From NCBI RefSeq assembly GCF_004364285.1, contig NZ_SOBE01000005.1, positions 62,001 to 126,000 on the forward strand: a stretch of 64,000 bases of DNA. Direction: 5' to 3'. The notes under the pieces are model-generated. The model saw only the letters and a program-made list of their open reading frames with translations, ran no database searches and was not told where the DNA came from. This stretch comes from Frigoribacterium sp. PhB116 (lineage in GTDB: Bacteria > Actinomycetota > Actinomycetes > Actinomycetales > Microbacteriaceae). The position numbers were made by a program, and so were the translations under genes. Position 1 is the stretch's first letter. Every line of letters begins with the position of its first letter. Shown piece after piece: positions 17,726-26,332 of the stretch.

Positions 17726-18697
17726 TCAGCGGCGGACGTCGACGACGATCCTGCCGCGCACGGACCCCGCGACGATCTGCGGACCGTGGTCGACCACGTC
17801 GGCCAGCGCGATCTCGGTCGTGAGCTCGTCGAGCAACCCCAGGTCGAGGTCGGCGGCGAGGCGCCGCCAGGCCTCGTGGCGGAGCTCGACGGGGGCCTCG
17901 ACCGAGTTGACGCCCACCAGCGAGACCGCGCGCAGGATGAACGGCAGCACCGTCGTGGGCAGGTCGCTGCCCTGGGCGAGCCCGCAGGCGGTGACCGTTC
18001 CGCCCCAGGCCGTCTGCGCGAGCACGGTCGCGAGGGTGTGGCTGCCGACGGAGTCGACCCCGCCGGCCCAGCGGGCCGACTGCACCGGGCGGCCGGGCTG
18101 GTCGAGCTCGCCGCGGTCGATCACGTTCGAGGCGCCGAGGCGCGTCAGGTAGTCGCGCTGCTCGTCGGCCCGCCCCGAGGAGGCGGTGACCGAGTACCCG
18201 AGACCGCTCAGCAACGCGATCGCCACCGATCCGACGCCACCGGCGGCGCCGGTCACGACGACGTCGCCGTCGCCCGGGCGCACGTCGCGCTCGAGGCGCA
18301 GGACGCTGAGCATCGCGGTGAACCCGGCCGTGCCGACGGCGGCGGCCTGCCGGGGCGAGATCCCCTCCGGCACGGCGATGAGCGACGCTCCGTCGACGAC
18401 GGCCTGCTCGGCGTAGCCGCCGTGCCGGCCCTCGCCGATGCCGGCGCCGTTGAGCAGCACCTGGTCGCCCGGCGACCAGTCGGGGGAGGACGACTCGGCG
18501 ACGGTGCCCACGAGGTCGATGCCGGGCACGAGCGGACTCGTCCGCACGATGCCGGGATCGCCCGAGAGGGCCATGCCGTCCTTGTAGTTCAGGCTCGACC
18601 AGGCGACGTCGACGACGACGTCTCCCTGCCCGAGGAAGGCCCGGTCGACCTGCTGCAGGGCAGCAGGCCGACCCTTCTCGACGACGACGGCACGCAT
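17726..18697 (-). CDS. acuI: AcuI/YhdH-type NADPH quinone / acryloyl-CoA reductase
   Basis: A 323-residue MDR-family reductase. AcuI members reduce acryloyl-CoA with NADPH; others act on quinones. Features are the N-terminal SSLNYKDGMALSG, PGIDLVGTV, GEGRHGGYAEQ, and the Rossmann loop VTGAAGGVGSVAIALLSGLGY followed by ASSGRADEQRDYLTRLGA. Length matches the family. ATG 18697 lies 7 bases after TAGCGT on the minus strand, so it is probably leaderless. It is a single gene between the GntR/ABC pair and the flotillin gene. Confidence 0.87.
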   Translation of the reverse strand: MRAVVVEKGRPAALQQVDRAFLGQGDVVVDVAWSSLNYKDGMALSGDPGIVRTSPLVPGIDLVGTVAESSSPDWSPGDQVLLNGAGIGEGRHGGYAEQAVVDGASLIAVPEGISPRQAAAVGTAGFTAMLSVLRLERDVRPGDGDVVVTGAAGGVGSVAIALLSGLGYSVTASSGRADEQRDYLTRLGASNVIDRGELDQPGRPVQSARWAGGVDSVGSHTLATVLAQTAWGGTVTACGLAQGSDLPTTVLPFILRAVSLVGVNSVEAPVELRHEAWRRLAADLDLGLLDELTTEIALADVVDHGPQIVAGSVRGRIVVDVRR

Positions 18698-18703
18698 GCC
18701 GTC

Positions 18704-18709
18704 ACGCTA
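18704..18709 (-). promoter_or_regulatory. -10 box (TAGCGT) for leaderless acuI-like gene
   Basis: TAGCGT on the minus strand, six bases, then ATG 18697. Confidence 0.55.
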
Positions 18710-18724
18710 CGCGGCCTCGGCGCC

Positions 18725-20149
18725 CTACGGCTGGTCGACCGGCGGCGTCGTCGTGCGCGGGGACGCCGCGGCGGACGCGCCGGACTGGGCGCCCAGGAAC
18801 CCGCCCAGGGCGCCGACGAGGTCGAGCCCGGTGGTCGCCTTGACGACGTCCTGCAGCTGGGTCATGTTGTTCGCGACCGACTTCGTGAGCTGGTTCGCAC
18901 CGTCGGTCGAGACCACCGTGAGGGCATCGATGTTGCCCATCGGCGCGGCCATCTCGCGGGCGATCTCGGGCAGGCGCGAGATGACCTGCGACGCGAGCGC
19001 CGCCTGGCCGAACTTGCCCTGGGCCTCGGCCAGCGCGTCGACGGCCTCGGCCTCGGCGAGGCCCTTCGCCCTGATCGCGGCAGCCTCGGCGCGACCGGCG
19101 GCCTCGACGGCGGCGGCCTCGTTCTCGGCGGCCGCACGGGCGGCGTCGGCCAGCTGGGTGCGGCGGAACGCCTCGGCCTCGACGGCGGCGTTGGCCGCGT
19201 CGCGCTCGGCCTCGGCGTTCTGCACCGAGGCGTAGGCGGCGGCCTCGGCCGGCTGGCGCACGTCGATGTTGAGGCGCTCCTGGTTGACCTTCGCCTGCTC
19301 GGCGACGGCGATGCTCTCCTGCTCGGCGACGAGCTTGTCCTGCGTGGCGCGTGCCAGCTCGCCCGCGGCCGATGCCTCGGCGTTGGCGCGGTCGGTCTCG
19401 GCCTTGATCTGCGCTTGGCGCACGTCGAGCTGCAGCTGGCGCTCGGCCGTCTGCTGGGTGTTGCCGATGCGGGCCAGGGCCGCGATGCGCTCCGCCTCCG
19501 CCTCGGCCACGTCGGCGTTCTGCTTGGCGACCGCCGCCTCCGCGCGCCCGCGGTCGGCGAGGTACGTGCTGCCGGGCGTCTCGATCTCGCGGATGTTCAT
19601 CGTCTCGATCTGCAGGCCGAGCTCGGCGAGCTCGCCCTTCGTCTCGTTCACGGCGTCCGCGGCGAGGCGCGAGAAGTTCTTGACGAGGTCGTCGACCGGC
19701 TGGCCGCCGATCAGCCCGCGGATCGAGCCCTCGAGCGACTGCTGGACGATCACGGGCAGCTGCTGCTGCTGCAGCAGGTAGCGCTGGGCCGCCCGGCGGA
19801 CGCCGTCCTCGGTGCCGGTCACCTTGAAGTTGACGGTGGCCTTGACTGCGGTGCGGATGTAGTTGGCGTCGATCGCCTGCACCTCGACCGGGGTCTGGTA
19901 CTGCTCGAGCGAGAGCGTGAAGCCCTCCTGGAAGATCGGCCAGACGAACGTGCGCCCGCCGATGATCACCTTCTGCGGGCTCGAGATGCCGCCGCCCTCG
20001 GAGCGCTCGGCCCCGCGTCCGACGACGATCAGCGCCTCGTTCGGCGGGACGCGGCGCACGCGGCTGGCGACGAACGACAGCAGGGCGAGCACGATGACGA
20101 CGGCGACGACGACCGCGACGACGCTGGTGTTTCCGGTGATGAAGTCCAC
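18725..20149 (-). CDS. flotillin-family (SPFH domain) membrane scaffold protein
   Basis: A 474-residue protein with one N-terminal membrane segment (VVAVVVAVVIVLALLSFVAS). An SPFH domain follows (VPPNEALIVVGRG to about residue 190, with PVEVQAIDANYIRTAVKATVNFKV). A long Ala/Glu-rich coiled coil comes next (QNADVAEAEAERIAAL and similar), then a hydrophobic C-terminus. Flotillins organise membrane microdomains. GTG 20149 follows GGAAGG at a good distance; a TTG five codons earlier overlaps that site and is less likely. The neighbouring NfeD-like gene is the usual partner. Confidence 0.92.
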   Translation of the reverse strand: MDFITGNTSVVAVVVAVVIVLALLSFVASRVRRVPPNEALIVVGRGAERSEGGGISSPQKVIIGGRTFVWPIFQEGFTLSLEQYQTPVEVQAIDANYIRTAVKATVNFKVTGTEDGVRRAAQRYLLQQQQLPVIVQQSLEGSIRGLIGGQPVDDLVKNFSRLAADAVNETKGELAELGLQIETMNIREIETPGSTYLADRGRAEAAVAKQNADVAEAEAERIAALARIGNTQQTAERQLQLDVRQAQIKAETDRANAEASAAGELARATQDKLVAEQESIAVAEQAKVNQERLNIDVRQPAEAAAYASVQNAEAERDAANAAVEAEAFRRTQLADAARAAAENEAAAVEAAGRAEAAAIRAKGLAEAEAVDALAEAQGKFGQAALASQVISRLPEIAREMAAPMGNIDALTVVSTDGANQLTKSVANNMTQLQDVVKATTGLDLVGALGGFLGAQSGASAAASPRTTTPPVDQP

Positions 20150-20282
20150 AGGGCTTCCTTCCAAGGGGCGGGGTGGTGCAGGGCTGGAGCGGTGCTGGGC
20201 GGGAACGGTGCTGGTCGGGGTGCGCCGGTGCGGCGAGGTGGGCCGGCGGCTGCGGCGCGGCGAGGGCTACGGGACGACGGGC

Positions 20283-20774
20283 CTACGGGGCGACGGGGCC
20301 CGCCGCGTCGACGGGCTCGACCTGCACGCGGGGCCCGGTCTCGGCCACGACCCGGACGCGGACCCCCCGGGCGATCGGGGCGTCGCTGTAGGCGAGGCGC
20401 CGCTCGAGCTCGCGGACGTCGTCGAGGCGGACCTCGCCGCCGCTCGGCGTGGTCGCCTCGGTCGTGGTGCCGGTGAAGCCGACGGGCGACCAGTGGCCGC
20501 CGCTCTCGCGCCGGGTGACCCGGCGGACGAAGAGCTGCACGAGCACGAGCACGGCCGCCGCGACGAGCACGGCGACCACGTAGGTCCAGACCGTGTCGAG
20601 ACCGGCCTGGGTGGTCACGAGCCCGGCCAGGCCGAAGATCGACAGGGCCGCGCCGAGCGCGACGCCCGAGACGAGGCCGTCGCCGACGTCGAACAGGTCG
20701 AGCAGGTCGCCGACGACGATGCTGGCGAGGAGGACGACGAGCCCGACCGCCCCCACGACGATGAACGTGATCAT
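20283..20774 (-). CDS. NfeD-like membrane protein, flotillin partner
   Basis: A 163-residue protein with three to four membrane segments in the first 85 residues (FIVVGAVGLVVLLASIVVG; ALGAALSIFGLAGLVT; VVAVLVAAAVLVLVQLFV). A C-terminal soluble part with a GFTGTTTEATTPSGGEVRLDD stretch resembles the OB-fold of NfeD proteins. It lies 133 bases upstream of the flotillin gene in the same direction, the common NfeD-flotillin arrangement. ATG 20774 sits 7 bases from CAGTCT. The gap between the two genes is only G-rich simple sequence. Confidence 0.82.
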   Translation of the reverse strand: MITFIVVGAVGLVVLLASIVVGDLLDLFDVGDGLVSGVALGAALSIFGLAGLVTTQAGLDTVWTYVVAVLVAAAVLVLVQLFVRRVTRRESGGHWSPVGFTGTTTEATTPSGGEVRLDDVRELERRLAYSDAPIARGVRVRVVAETGPRVQVEPVDAAGPVAP

Positions 20775-20780
20775 GCGTCG

Positions 20781-20786
20781 AGACTG
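20781..20786 (-). promoter_or_regulatory. putative -10 (CAGTCT) for NfeD-like gene
   Basis: CAGTCT on the minus strand, six bases, then ATG 20774. The first base is atypical. Confidence 0.35.
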
Positions 20787-20874
20787 ACAGGTCCGGAGGC
20801 GCCGCGCATCGCCTGCGCGGCGGAGCCCGGACGGACGGACGCCTCGCGGCCCCGGGGGAGGAGCGACCCGCGCC

Positions 20875-21900
20875 CTAGCCGAAGAGGATCGCGGCCTCGT
20901 CGTAGCGGTGCTGCGGCACCGTCTTCAGGCTGTCGAGCGCCTCCTCGAACGACACGTGCACGATGTCCGTGCCGCGCAGGGCGACCATGCGCCCCCAGCG
21001 GCCCTCGACGACGGAGTCGCTGGCCGCCATGCCGAGGCGGGTCGCGAGCACGCGGTCGTAGGAGGTGGGGGTGCCGCCGCGCTGGATGTGGCCGAGGGTG
21101 GTCGCGCGCGTCTCGATGCCCGTGCGCTCCTCGATGATCGGGGCCAGCGCCTCCCCGATGCCGCCGAGGCGCGGGCGGCCGAACGCGTCGAGGCCGCGCT
21201 CGGAGTGCGCGTCGCTCTCGTGGTCGGGCACGAAGCCCTCCGCGACCACGACCAGCGGCGCGCGGCCGCGGTCGTAGGCCGACTGCACCCACGCCACGAT
21301 CTGGTCCATGCTCGTGGCCTGCTCGGGGATGAGGATGGCGTGCGCGCCGGCGGCCATGCCCGAGTGCAGGGCGATCCACCCGACGTGCCGGCCCATCACC
21401 TCGGCCACCATGCAGCGGCTGTGCGAGTCGCCCGTGGTGCGCAGGCGGTCCATGGCGTCGGTCGCGATCTGGACCGCGGTGTCGAAGCCGAAGGTGTAGT
21501 CGGTGGCGCCGAGGTCGTTGTCGACGGTCTTGGGGACGCCGACGATCTTCAGGCCGGCGTCGGTCAGGCGCTTCGCGGCGGCGAGCGTGCCCTCGCCGCC
21601 GATGGCCATGATGGCGTCGATGCCGAAGCGCTCGAGGTTCTCGGTGATGCGCTCGACCCCGCCCGCGCCCTCGAAGGGGTTGGTGCGGCTCGTACCGAGG
21701 ATCGTGCCGCCCTGCTTCGCGATGCCCTGGATCTCCTTGCGGGTGAGGGGCATGACGTCGCCGTCGACGACCCCGCGCCAGCCGTCGCGGAACCCGACGA
21801 ACTCCTGGCCGTGGATCTGCGTCCCCTTCAGCACCGCCCCTCGGATGACCGCGTTGAGTCCGGGGCAGTCGCCGCCGCTGGTGAGGATCCCTATCCGCAT
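20875..21900 (-). CDS. pfkA: 6-phosphofructokinase
   Basis: A 341-residue glycolytic kinase converting fructose-6-phosphate to fructose-1,6-bisphosphate. Motifs are ILTSGGDCPGLNAVIRG, the phosphate-binding GGEGTLAAAKRL, PKTVDNDLGATDYTFGFDTA with the catalytic Asp, and EVMGRHVGWIALHSG. Gly after GGE, where PPi-dependent enzymes have Asp, points to ATP use, while PKTVDND is typical of the actinobacterial long-clade enzymes. ATG 21900 follows GGAG at 7 bases, better than the upstream in-frame ATG. It is a single gene. Confidence 0.94.
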   Translation of the reverse strand: MRIGILTSGGDCPGLNAVIRGAVLKGTQIHGQEFVGFRDGWRGVVDGDVMPLTRKEIQGIAKQGGTILGTSRTNPFEGAGGVERITENLERFGIDAIMAIGGEGTLAAAKRLTDAGLKIVGVPKTVDNDLGATDYTFGFDTAVQIATDAMDRLRTTGDSHSRCMVAEVMGRHVGWIALHSGMAAGAHAILIPEQATSMDQIVAWVQSAYDRGRAPLVVVAEGFVPDHESDAHSERGLDAFGRPRLGGIGEALAPIIEERTGIETRATTLGHIQRGGTPTSYDRVLATRLGMAASDSVVEGRWGRMVALRGTDIVHVSFEEALDSLKTVPQHRYDEAAILFG

Positions 21901-22026
21901 CGTGTCGCTCCGTCGCATGTCGGGCCCGGGGTCGGGCCGAGGTGCGTCCCATCATGGCGCACGGGGCTGCGTGCGCGGGTCCCTGCACGCCCGCGCCCGT
22001 ACGGTCGGCAGCACGAGTCGCCGTAC

Positions 22027-22032
22027 TACCCT
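22027..22032 (+). promoter_or_regulatory. -10 box (TACCCT) for leaderless membrane protein gene
   Basis: TACCCT, six bases, then ATG 22039. Confidence 0.55.
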
Positions 22033-22038
22033 CGGTGC

Positions 22039-22662
22039 ATGACCGACCATCCCCCGCCGCGGCCTCCGTCGCCGTGGGCGAGGTTCGCACGGCCAGTGCC
22101 GGGCGAGCAGCGCGGGCAGTCCGTCGTGGGCCCGCCTCCGACCCTGCACCAGGAGGCGCGGGGCCGCCACGAGGCCGCCGCCGTCCCCGAGGTGGCCTGG
22201 CCCCCGGCCCCGGCCCCGGCCCCGGCCCCGTCGGACGAGGCGAGCCTCTGGGCACCGCAGCCGACGAGCTCGTCGGCCGGCGCCTCCTCGTCCTCGCCCC
22301 ACGCCACAGGCGGCCCGGGCTCGTACTTCACGTCGTTCGACGACGACGACTCCTGGGACAGCCGGCCTCCCCGCAGCGAGGACCCGGGACGCGGCCTCGC
22401 GATCGCCTCGGTCGTCTTCGGCGTCTTCGCCGCGCCCCTCGGCCTCGTGTTCGGGCTGGTCTCGGCGCGCAGGTCGCGACAGGCGGGCCACGTCCCGACC
22501 CTGGCGCTGGTGGGCATGGTCCTCTCGGGCGTCGTGATCGTCGCGACCCTCGTGTGGGGCATCTCCGCCCTCGACTACGTGACGCGGCTCTCGTCGACCT
22601 GTGCGCAGCTCGGCCCGGGCGACTACGTCGACGCGGACGGGCGTACGGTCACCTGCGGCTGA
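22039..22662 (+). CDS. DUF4190-like membrane protein with disordered proline-rich head
   Basis: A 207-residue protein. Residues 1-115 are Pro/Ser/Ala-rich, including an APAPAPAP run coded by a GGCCCC repeat near 22205-22230 and an acidic FDDDDSWDS patch. Then come two membrane segments (LAIASVVFGVFAAPLGLVFGLVSA and VPTLALVGMVLSGVVIVATLVWG) in the DUF4190 layout. A short outside tail has two Cys (STCAQLG, TVTCG) that could form a disulfide. ATG 22039 is 7 bases after TACCCT. Function unknown. Confidence 0.82.
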   Translation: MTDHPPPRPPSPWARFARPVPGEQRGQSVVGPPPTLHQEARGRHEAAAVPEVAWPPAPAPAPAPSDEASLWAPQPTSSSAGASSSSPHATGGPGSYFTSFDDDDSWDSRPPRSEDPGRGLAIASVVFGVFAAPLGLVFGLVSARRSRQAGHVPTLALVGMVLSGVVIVATLVWGISALDYVTRLSSTCAQLGPGDYVDADGRTVTCG

Positions 22663-22683
22663 CCCTGCGCCCGTCGGGATGAG

Positions 22684-22705
22684 CAGGGCGCCGCGCGGCG
22701 CCCTG
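22684..22705. terminator. bidirectional terminator hairpin
   Basis: A perfect 22-base palindrome (arm CAGGGCGCCGC) lies between the convergent DUF4190-like and PNPOx-like genes and can end transcription from both sides. Confidence 0.75.
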
Positions 22706-22706
22706 G

Positions 22707-23192
22707 CTAGAGCTGGACGGTGCCCGTGTCCGCCACGTTGTGCGGGTGCCCCCCGGTCAGCGCCGCCTTGGCGTACTTCAGCAGGGTCACGGCCTTCGGC
22801 TCGTTGCTGACCCAGTACTCGGCCGTGTCGACGTCGACCTCGATCAGGGCGACGGTGGGGTCGTCGCGCCCTTCGTCGAACCACGCCTCGGCGCCGGCCG
22901 TCCAGAACTCGTCGACCAGCGCGGAGTCCCTCGTCACCGACGCCTCGCCGGCGAGCGAGAGCCAGCCCTTGCCGGTCTCGACGGCGACGTTGACCTGCGG
23001 GTGGGCCTTGATGTCGTCGACCTTGGGGGAGGGGTCGCGGGTGAAGAAGTACACCTTGCCGTCGAAGTCGCGGTCGACGATCGCGAGCGGCCGGCTCACG
23101 AGGCGGCCGTGGCCGCTGCGGGTCGTCAGGATGCCGATGCGCCCGGCGTCGAGCACCTCGGCGACGAGGGAGATGTCGTTGGTCTCAGTCAT
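22707..23192 (-). CDS. pyridoxamine 5'-phosphate oxidase-fold protein (general stress protein 26-like)
   Basis: A 161-residue split-barrel flavin-binding protein. [35 protein letters not shown] is the first part of the barrel, followed by [19 protein letters not shown] and the C-terminal [10 protein letters not shown]. This pattern fits the general-stress PNPOx group, whose ligand is FMN or F420, rather than true PdxH. ATG 23192 overlaps the stop of the TrhO gene upstream by 4 bases, so the two are cotranscribed. The physiological role is unknown. Confidence 0.88.
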   Translation of the reverse strand: MTETNDISLVAEVLDAGRIGILTTRSGHGRLVSRPLAIVDRDFDGKVYFFTRDPSPKVDDIKAHPQVNVAVETGKGWLSLAGEASVTRDSALVDEFWTAGAEAWFDEGRDDPTVALIEVDVDTAEYWVSNEPKAVTLLKYAKAALTGGHPHNVADTGTVQL

Positions 23193-24109
23193 GCAGGAGA
23201 CGCTACGCCGGGGGCTCGGGGAAGGGTCCGGTCGCCGGAGGCGCGGTGCGGGTCGCAGAGGACGACGTCGCGTCCCGCGCACGGCTCGCACACGACCAGC
23301 TGCTCGCGGCACTGCAGGTCGGAGCAGTTCTGCATCCGGCTGGTCGCCTCCCCGCAGACGGAGCAGCGGCCGACGACCGCGGCGTGGTCGCTGAACTCGA
23401 CGGACCCGCGCCGGTCGAAGACGTAGAGCGACCCCTCCCACAGGCCGTCGTCGCCGTAGCGCTCGCCGTAGCGCGCCACGCCGCCGTCGAGCTGGTACAC
23501 CCGGCCGAACCCCCGCGAGACCATCAGCGAGCTGAGCACCTCGCAGCGCACGCCGCCCGTGCAGTACGTCACGACGGTCTCGTCCTTGAGGTGGTCCCAC
23601 CGGCCGCTGTCGAGCTCGGCCACGAACTCGCGGGTCGTCGCGACGTCCGGCACGACGGCGTCGCGGAACCGGCCGATCCGCGACTCGAACTCGTTGCGGC
23701 CGTCGAGGAAGACGACGTCCTCGCGCGCGACGAGCTCGTGCAGCTCCTCGGGCGTGAGGCGCGTGCCGCCGCCCACGACGCCCGACCCGTCGACGACCAG
23801 CTCGTCGGGTGCGCCGAACGTCACGACCTCGTCGCGGACCTTCACCGAGAGCCGCGGGAAGTCGTCGGCGCCGCCGTCGCTCCACTTGACGTCGAGGTCA
23901 CGGAAGGGGGCGTACTCCCGGGTCTTGCGGAGCCAGCGCTTCACGTCGGACATCTCGCCGCCGAGGGTGCCGTTCACGCCGTCCGGCGAGAGCAGCACTC
24001 GGCCCCGGAGGCCGAGTGACTCGGCCAGGTCGCGCTGCCAGAGCCGCACGGCGTCGGGGTCGGCCAGAGGCACGAACACGTAGAACAGGACGATCTTCGA
24101 GACGGACAC
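23189..24109 (-). CDS. trhO: oxygen-dependent tRNA uridine(34) hydroxylase, rhodanese domain (TrhO/YceA)
   Basis: A 306-residue protein of the UPF0176 family, which makes 5-hydroxyuridine at tRNA position 34 using oxygen. An N-terminal acylphosphatase-like part contains [18 protein letters not shown]. The rhodanese domain contains [17 protein letters not shown] and the active-site Cys183 in [12 protein letters not shown]-terminal cysteine-rich zinc-ribbon-like part follows (CSVCGE, CSDLQC, CEPC). GTG 24109 is 7 bases after TACGAT, so leaderless. It is divergent from a GntR gene and leads the PNPOx-like gene. Confidence 0.92.
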   Translation of the reverse strand: MSVSKIVLFYVFVPLADPDAVRLWQRDLAESLGLRGRVLLSPDGVNGTLGGEMSDVKRWLRKTREYAPFRDLDVKWSDGGADDFPRLSVKVRDEVVTFGAPDELVVDGSGVVGGGTRLTPEELHELVAREDVVFLDGRNEFESRIGRFRDAVVPDVATTREFVAELDSGRWDHLKDETVVTYCTGGVRCEVLSSLMVSRGFGRVYQLDGGVARYGERYGDDGLWEGSLYVFDRRGSVEFSDHAAVVGRCSVCGEATSRMQNCSDLQCREQLVVCEPCAGRDVVLCDPHRASGDRTLPRAPGVASPA

Positions 24110-24115
24110 CGCTGG

Positions 24116-24121
24116 ATCGTA
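24116..24121 (-). promoter_or_regulatory. -10 box (TACGAT) for leaderless trhO
   Basis: TACGAT on the minus strand, six bases, then the GTG start at 24109. Confidence 0.55.
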
Positions 24122-24154
24122 GTCGACGGGCCCGGTGACAGGGCATCTGTGCCC

Positions 24155-24160
24155 TAGTGT
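24155..24160 (+). promoter_or_regulatory. -10 box (TAGTGT) of GntR pair promoter
   Basis: TAGTGT lies 35 bases before the GTG at 24195 and is followed by TTGTACACACCATGTACCAC. This sequence holds two GTAC elements and a GT-N3-AC core, and could be the operator of the adjacent GntR protein. Confidence 0.4.
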
Positions 24161-24194
24161 TGTACACACCATGTACCACACACGAGGAGGCGCC

Positions 24195-24911
24195 GTGCCC
24201 GTTCCGCTCGAACGTCGTCGGGTCATCGCCCGGCGTCTGCACAAGGACGAGGTCCACGACAGGCTGCTGGCCGCGATCGTCTCGGGAGACCTGCCGGCGG
24301 GCTCGCGACTGCGCGACGCCGACCTCGAGGCCTGGTCGGGGGTGTCGCGCACTCCCATCCGGACCGCGCTCGTCCGGCTCGAGCGGATCGGCCTCGTGGA
24401 GGCGGCCCCGCAGCGCTGGACGCGGGTGGCGCGGCTCCGTCCCGCCGTCGTCCCCGATCTCGTGGTGGCGCTCTGTTCGCTCTGGCGTGACCTGCCGCGC
24501 GCCGGGCGCGGGCTCCTCTCCCCGGCACGGTCGCGCGACGCCCGCCGGTCGCTCGCGCGCTGCGCCGACGCCCTCGCGGCGTTCCGCGAGTCGCCGAGCC
24601 CGGGAGTCGTCGAGTCGCGGGCTGTCGTCGACGCCGCGTTCGCCTGCGTGGCGCACCTGGAGGGCGACGGGCTGCCCGAGGTGACGGAGCAGCTCCTCCG
24701 TGACCTCGGCGCCCGGCTGCGGCACCAGGCCGCCGCGCTCGGGCGGGGCCTCGACGTCGGCCCGCTGGCGGCGTGCCTCGACGAGGTCGACGCGGCGGTG
24801 CGGGCGGGCGACCCCCGCCTCCTGCGGTCGGCGTTGGACGGTCTCGCACGGCGGACGGCCGCGTCACGACTCGCCCTCGAGGCCCCGCGGTCGTCCTGGT
24901 GGCGACGGTGA
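24195..24911 (+). CDS. GntR-family regulator (paralogue B)
   Basis: A 238-residue regulator with GTG 24195 preceded by GAGGAGG. The winged helix runs from [62 protein letters not shown]. It is the most diverged of the four paralogues: Trp replaces the Asn of the usual ANRYTR wing. The C-terminal helical domain is Arg/Ala-rich and lacks visible FCD metal ligands. Its stop overlaps the next GntR gene (GTGA), so two regulators are translated together. Confidence 0.87.
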   Translation: MPVPLERRRVIARRLHKDEVHDRLLAAIVSGDLPAGSRLRDADLEAWSGVSRTPIRTALVRLERIGLVEAAPQRWTRVARLRPAVVPDLVVALCSLWRDLPRAGRGLLSPARSRDARRSLARCADALAAFRESPSPGVVESRAVVDAAFACVAHLEGDGLPEVTEQLLRDLGARLRHQAAALGRGLDVGPLAACLDEVDAAVRAGDPRLLRSALDGLARRTAASRLALEAPRSSWWRR

Positions 24912-25570
24912 GCGGCGTGGACCTCGCCCCCGGAGTCGACGACCGACGGCTGCTCAGCGAGGACGCGTTCCGCGTGCTCCGCGACGCCGTGGTCGACGGC
25001 ACCCTCGAGCCCGGCGAGCACCTCCACGACGACGAGCTCGTGGCCTGGCTCGGGGTCTCCCGCACGCCGATCCGCAGCGCCCTCGACCGGTTGCGCGGCG
25101 TCGGTCTCGTCGAGCTGTCGGCGAACCGCTACACGAGGGTGCGAGACCCCGACGGCGCGTGGCTCCGGGACAGCGCGTCGGCCGTCGCCGCCCTGCACCG
25201 AGCCGCCGCCGTGGGGGTGCTGCCGCGGCTCGACCGGCGCTCCCTCGACGACGTCGTCTCGAGCGTGGCGGCGGTCCGGCCCCTGGTGCGACGTGCCTCC
25301 GGCCGTCCCGTCACCGGGGCGCTGCTGTGCTGCCTCGGCCTGGCTGTCGGCGGGCTCGCCGCGAGGTCGCCGAGCGAGGTCGTGGCGTCCGCCCTCGACG
25401 TGGCCGAGCTGCGGCTCGCGCACGGCCTGCTGTCACGTCGCTGCGTCGTCGAGCCGGGCGTCTGGGACGACTTCGCTGCGTCGTCGGTCGCGGCCCTGGC
25501 GGCGCGGGACGCCGACGCCTGGGGCGACGCCGTGTCGCAGTTGACCCGCCGGGTGGTGGCGACGGCCTGA
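24908..25570 (+). CDS. GntR-family regulator (paralogue C)
   Basis: A 220-residue regulator starting at GTG 24908 inside the stop of paralogue B. The DNA-binding part is [61 protein letters not shown], near-identical in layout to paralogues A and D. The C-terminal domain is shorter and alanine-rich. Two coupled GntR genes might act as a heteromeric pair. No target gene is adjacent except by reading into the convergent sugar transferase. Confidence 0.87.
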   Translation: MSGVDLAPGVDDRRLLSEDAFRVLRDAVVDGTLEPGEHLHDDELVAWLGVSRTPIRSALDRLRGVGLVELSANRYTRVRDPDGAWLRDSASAVAALHRAAAVGVLPRLDRRSLDDVVSSVAAVRPLVRRASGRPVTGALLCCLGLAVGGLAARSPSEVVASALDVAELRLAHGLLSRRCVVEPGVWDDFAASSVAALAARDADAWGDAVSQLTRRVVATA

Positions 25571-25597
25571 GGGCGCCGTGCCGGCGCGGGCCCCGCG

Positions 25598-26332
25598 TCA
25601 GTAGGCGCCGACCGGTCGCAGCACCGCGCCGACCGTGCGGAGCAGCAGCACGGGGTCGGTCGCGGCCGTCCAGTGGTGCACGTAGCCGAGGTCGAGGGCG
25701 AGGCTCGCGTCCCAGTCGAGGTCGGAGCGACCGCCGACCTGCCAGGGGCCCGTGAGGCCGGGCAGCACGAGGAGCCGCTGGCGTGCCCGGTCGTCGTAGA
25801 GGGCGACCTCGCACGGCAGCGCGGGACGCGGGCCGACGAGGCTCATCTCGCCCCGCAGGACGTTCACCAGCTGGGGCAGCTCGTCGATCGAGTACCGGCG
25901 GATGACCCGGCCGACCCTGGTGACCCGGGGGTCGGCGTGGAGCTTGAACAGCGGGCCGGCCCCGTCGTGCCGCCCCTCAGGTGGTGCGCACTGCTCGGCG
26001 CGCATCGAGCGGAACTTCAGCATCGAGAACTCGCGCCCGTGCAGACCCGCGCGCTGCTGACGGAAGAGCGCGGGGCCGCCGCTGTCGAGGCGGACCGCGA
26101 GGCCGACGACGAGGAGCAGGGGGAGGAGGAGCGCGAGGCCGACGAGGGCCGCGACCGCGTCGACGACGCGCTTGCCGCACCGGGCCGCGCCCCGGCGGGC
26201 CGGGGCCTCGATCGGTCGTGGGGGGTGGGCGTCGCCGGTGTGCCGTCGAGACGTCGACGACCGCGCGAGGTGGCCGTCTCCCGTGGCGTCGCTCGTCGTC
26301 CCCCGGCGCGTCGTGGACAGGGTGGCGGTCAC
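25598..26332 (-). CDS. undecaprenyl-phosphate sugar phosphotransferase (exopolysaccharide sugar transferase)
   Basis: A 244-residue monotopic enzyme that transfers a sugar-1-phosphate to a polyprenyl phosphate to start glycan assembly. After a disordered Thr/Arg-rich head comes one hydrophobic segment (AALVGLALLLPLLLVVGLAV), then FSMLKFRSMR and RRYSIDELPQLVNVLRGEMS. The sequence then runs LVGPRPALPCEV and LPGLTGPWQVGGRSDLDW. It is the short catalytic form without the extra N-terminal helices of WcaJ. No other polysaccharide genes are nearby. Its GTG at 26332 overlaps the stop of GntR paralogue D, so that regulator probably governs it. Confidence 0.92.
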   Translation of the reverse strand: MTATLSTTRRGTTSDATGDGHLARSSTSRRHTGDAHPPRPIEAPARRGAARCGKRVVDAVAALVGLALLLPLLLVVGLAVRLDSGGPALFRQQRAGLHGREFSMLKFRSMRAEQCAPPEGRHDGAGPLFKLHADPRVTRVGRVIRRYSIDELPQLVNVLRGEMSLVGPRPALPCEVALYDDRARQRLLVLPGLTGPWQVGGRSDLDWDASLALDLGYVHHWTAATDPVLLLRTVGAVLRPVGAY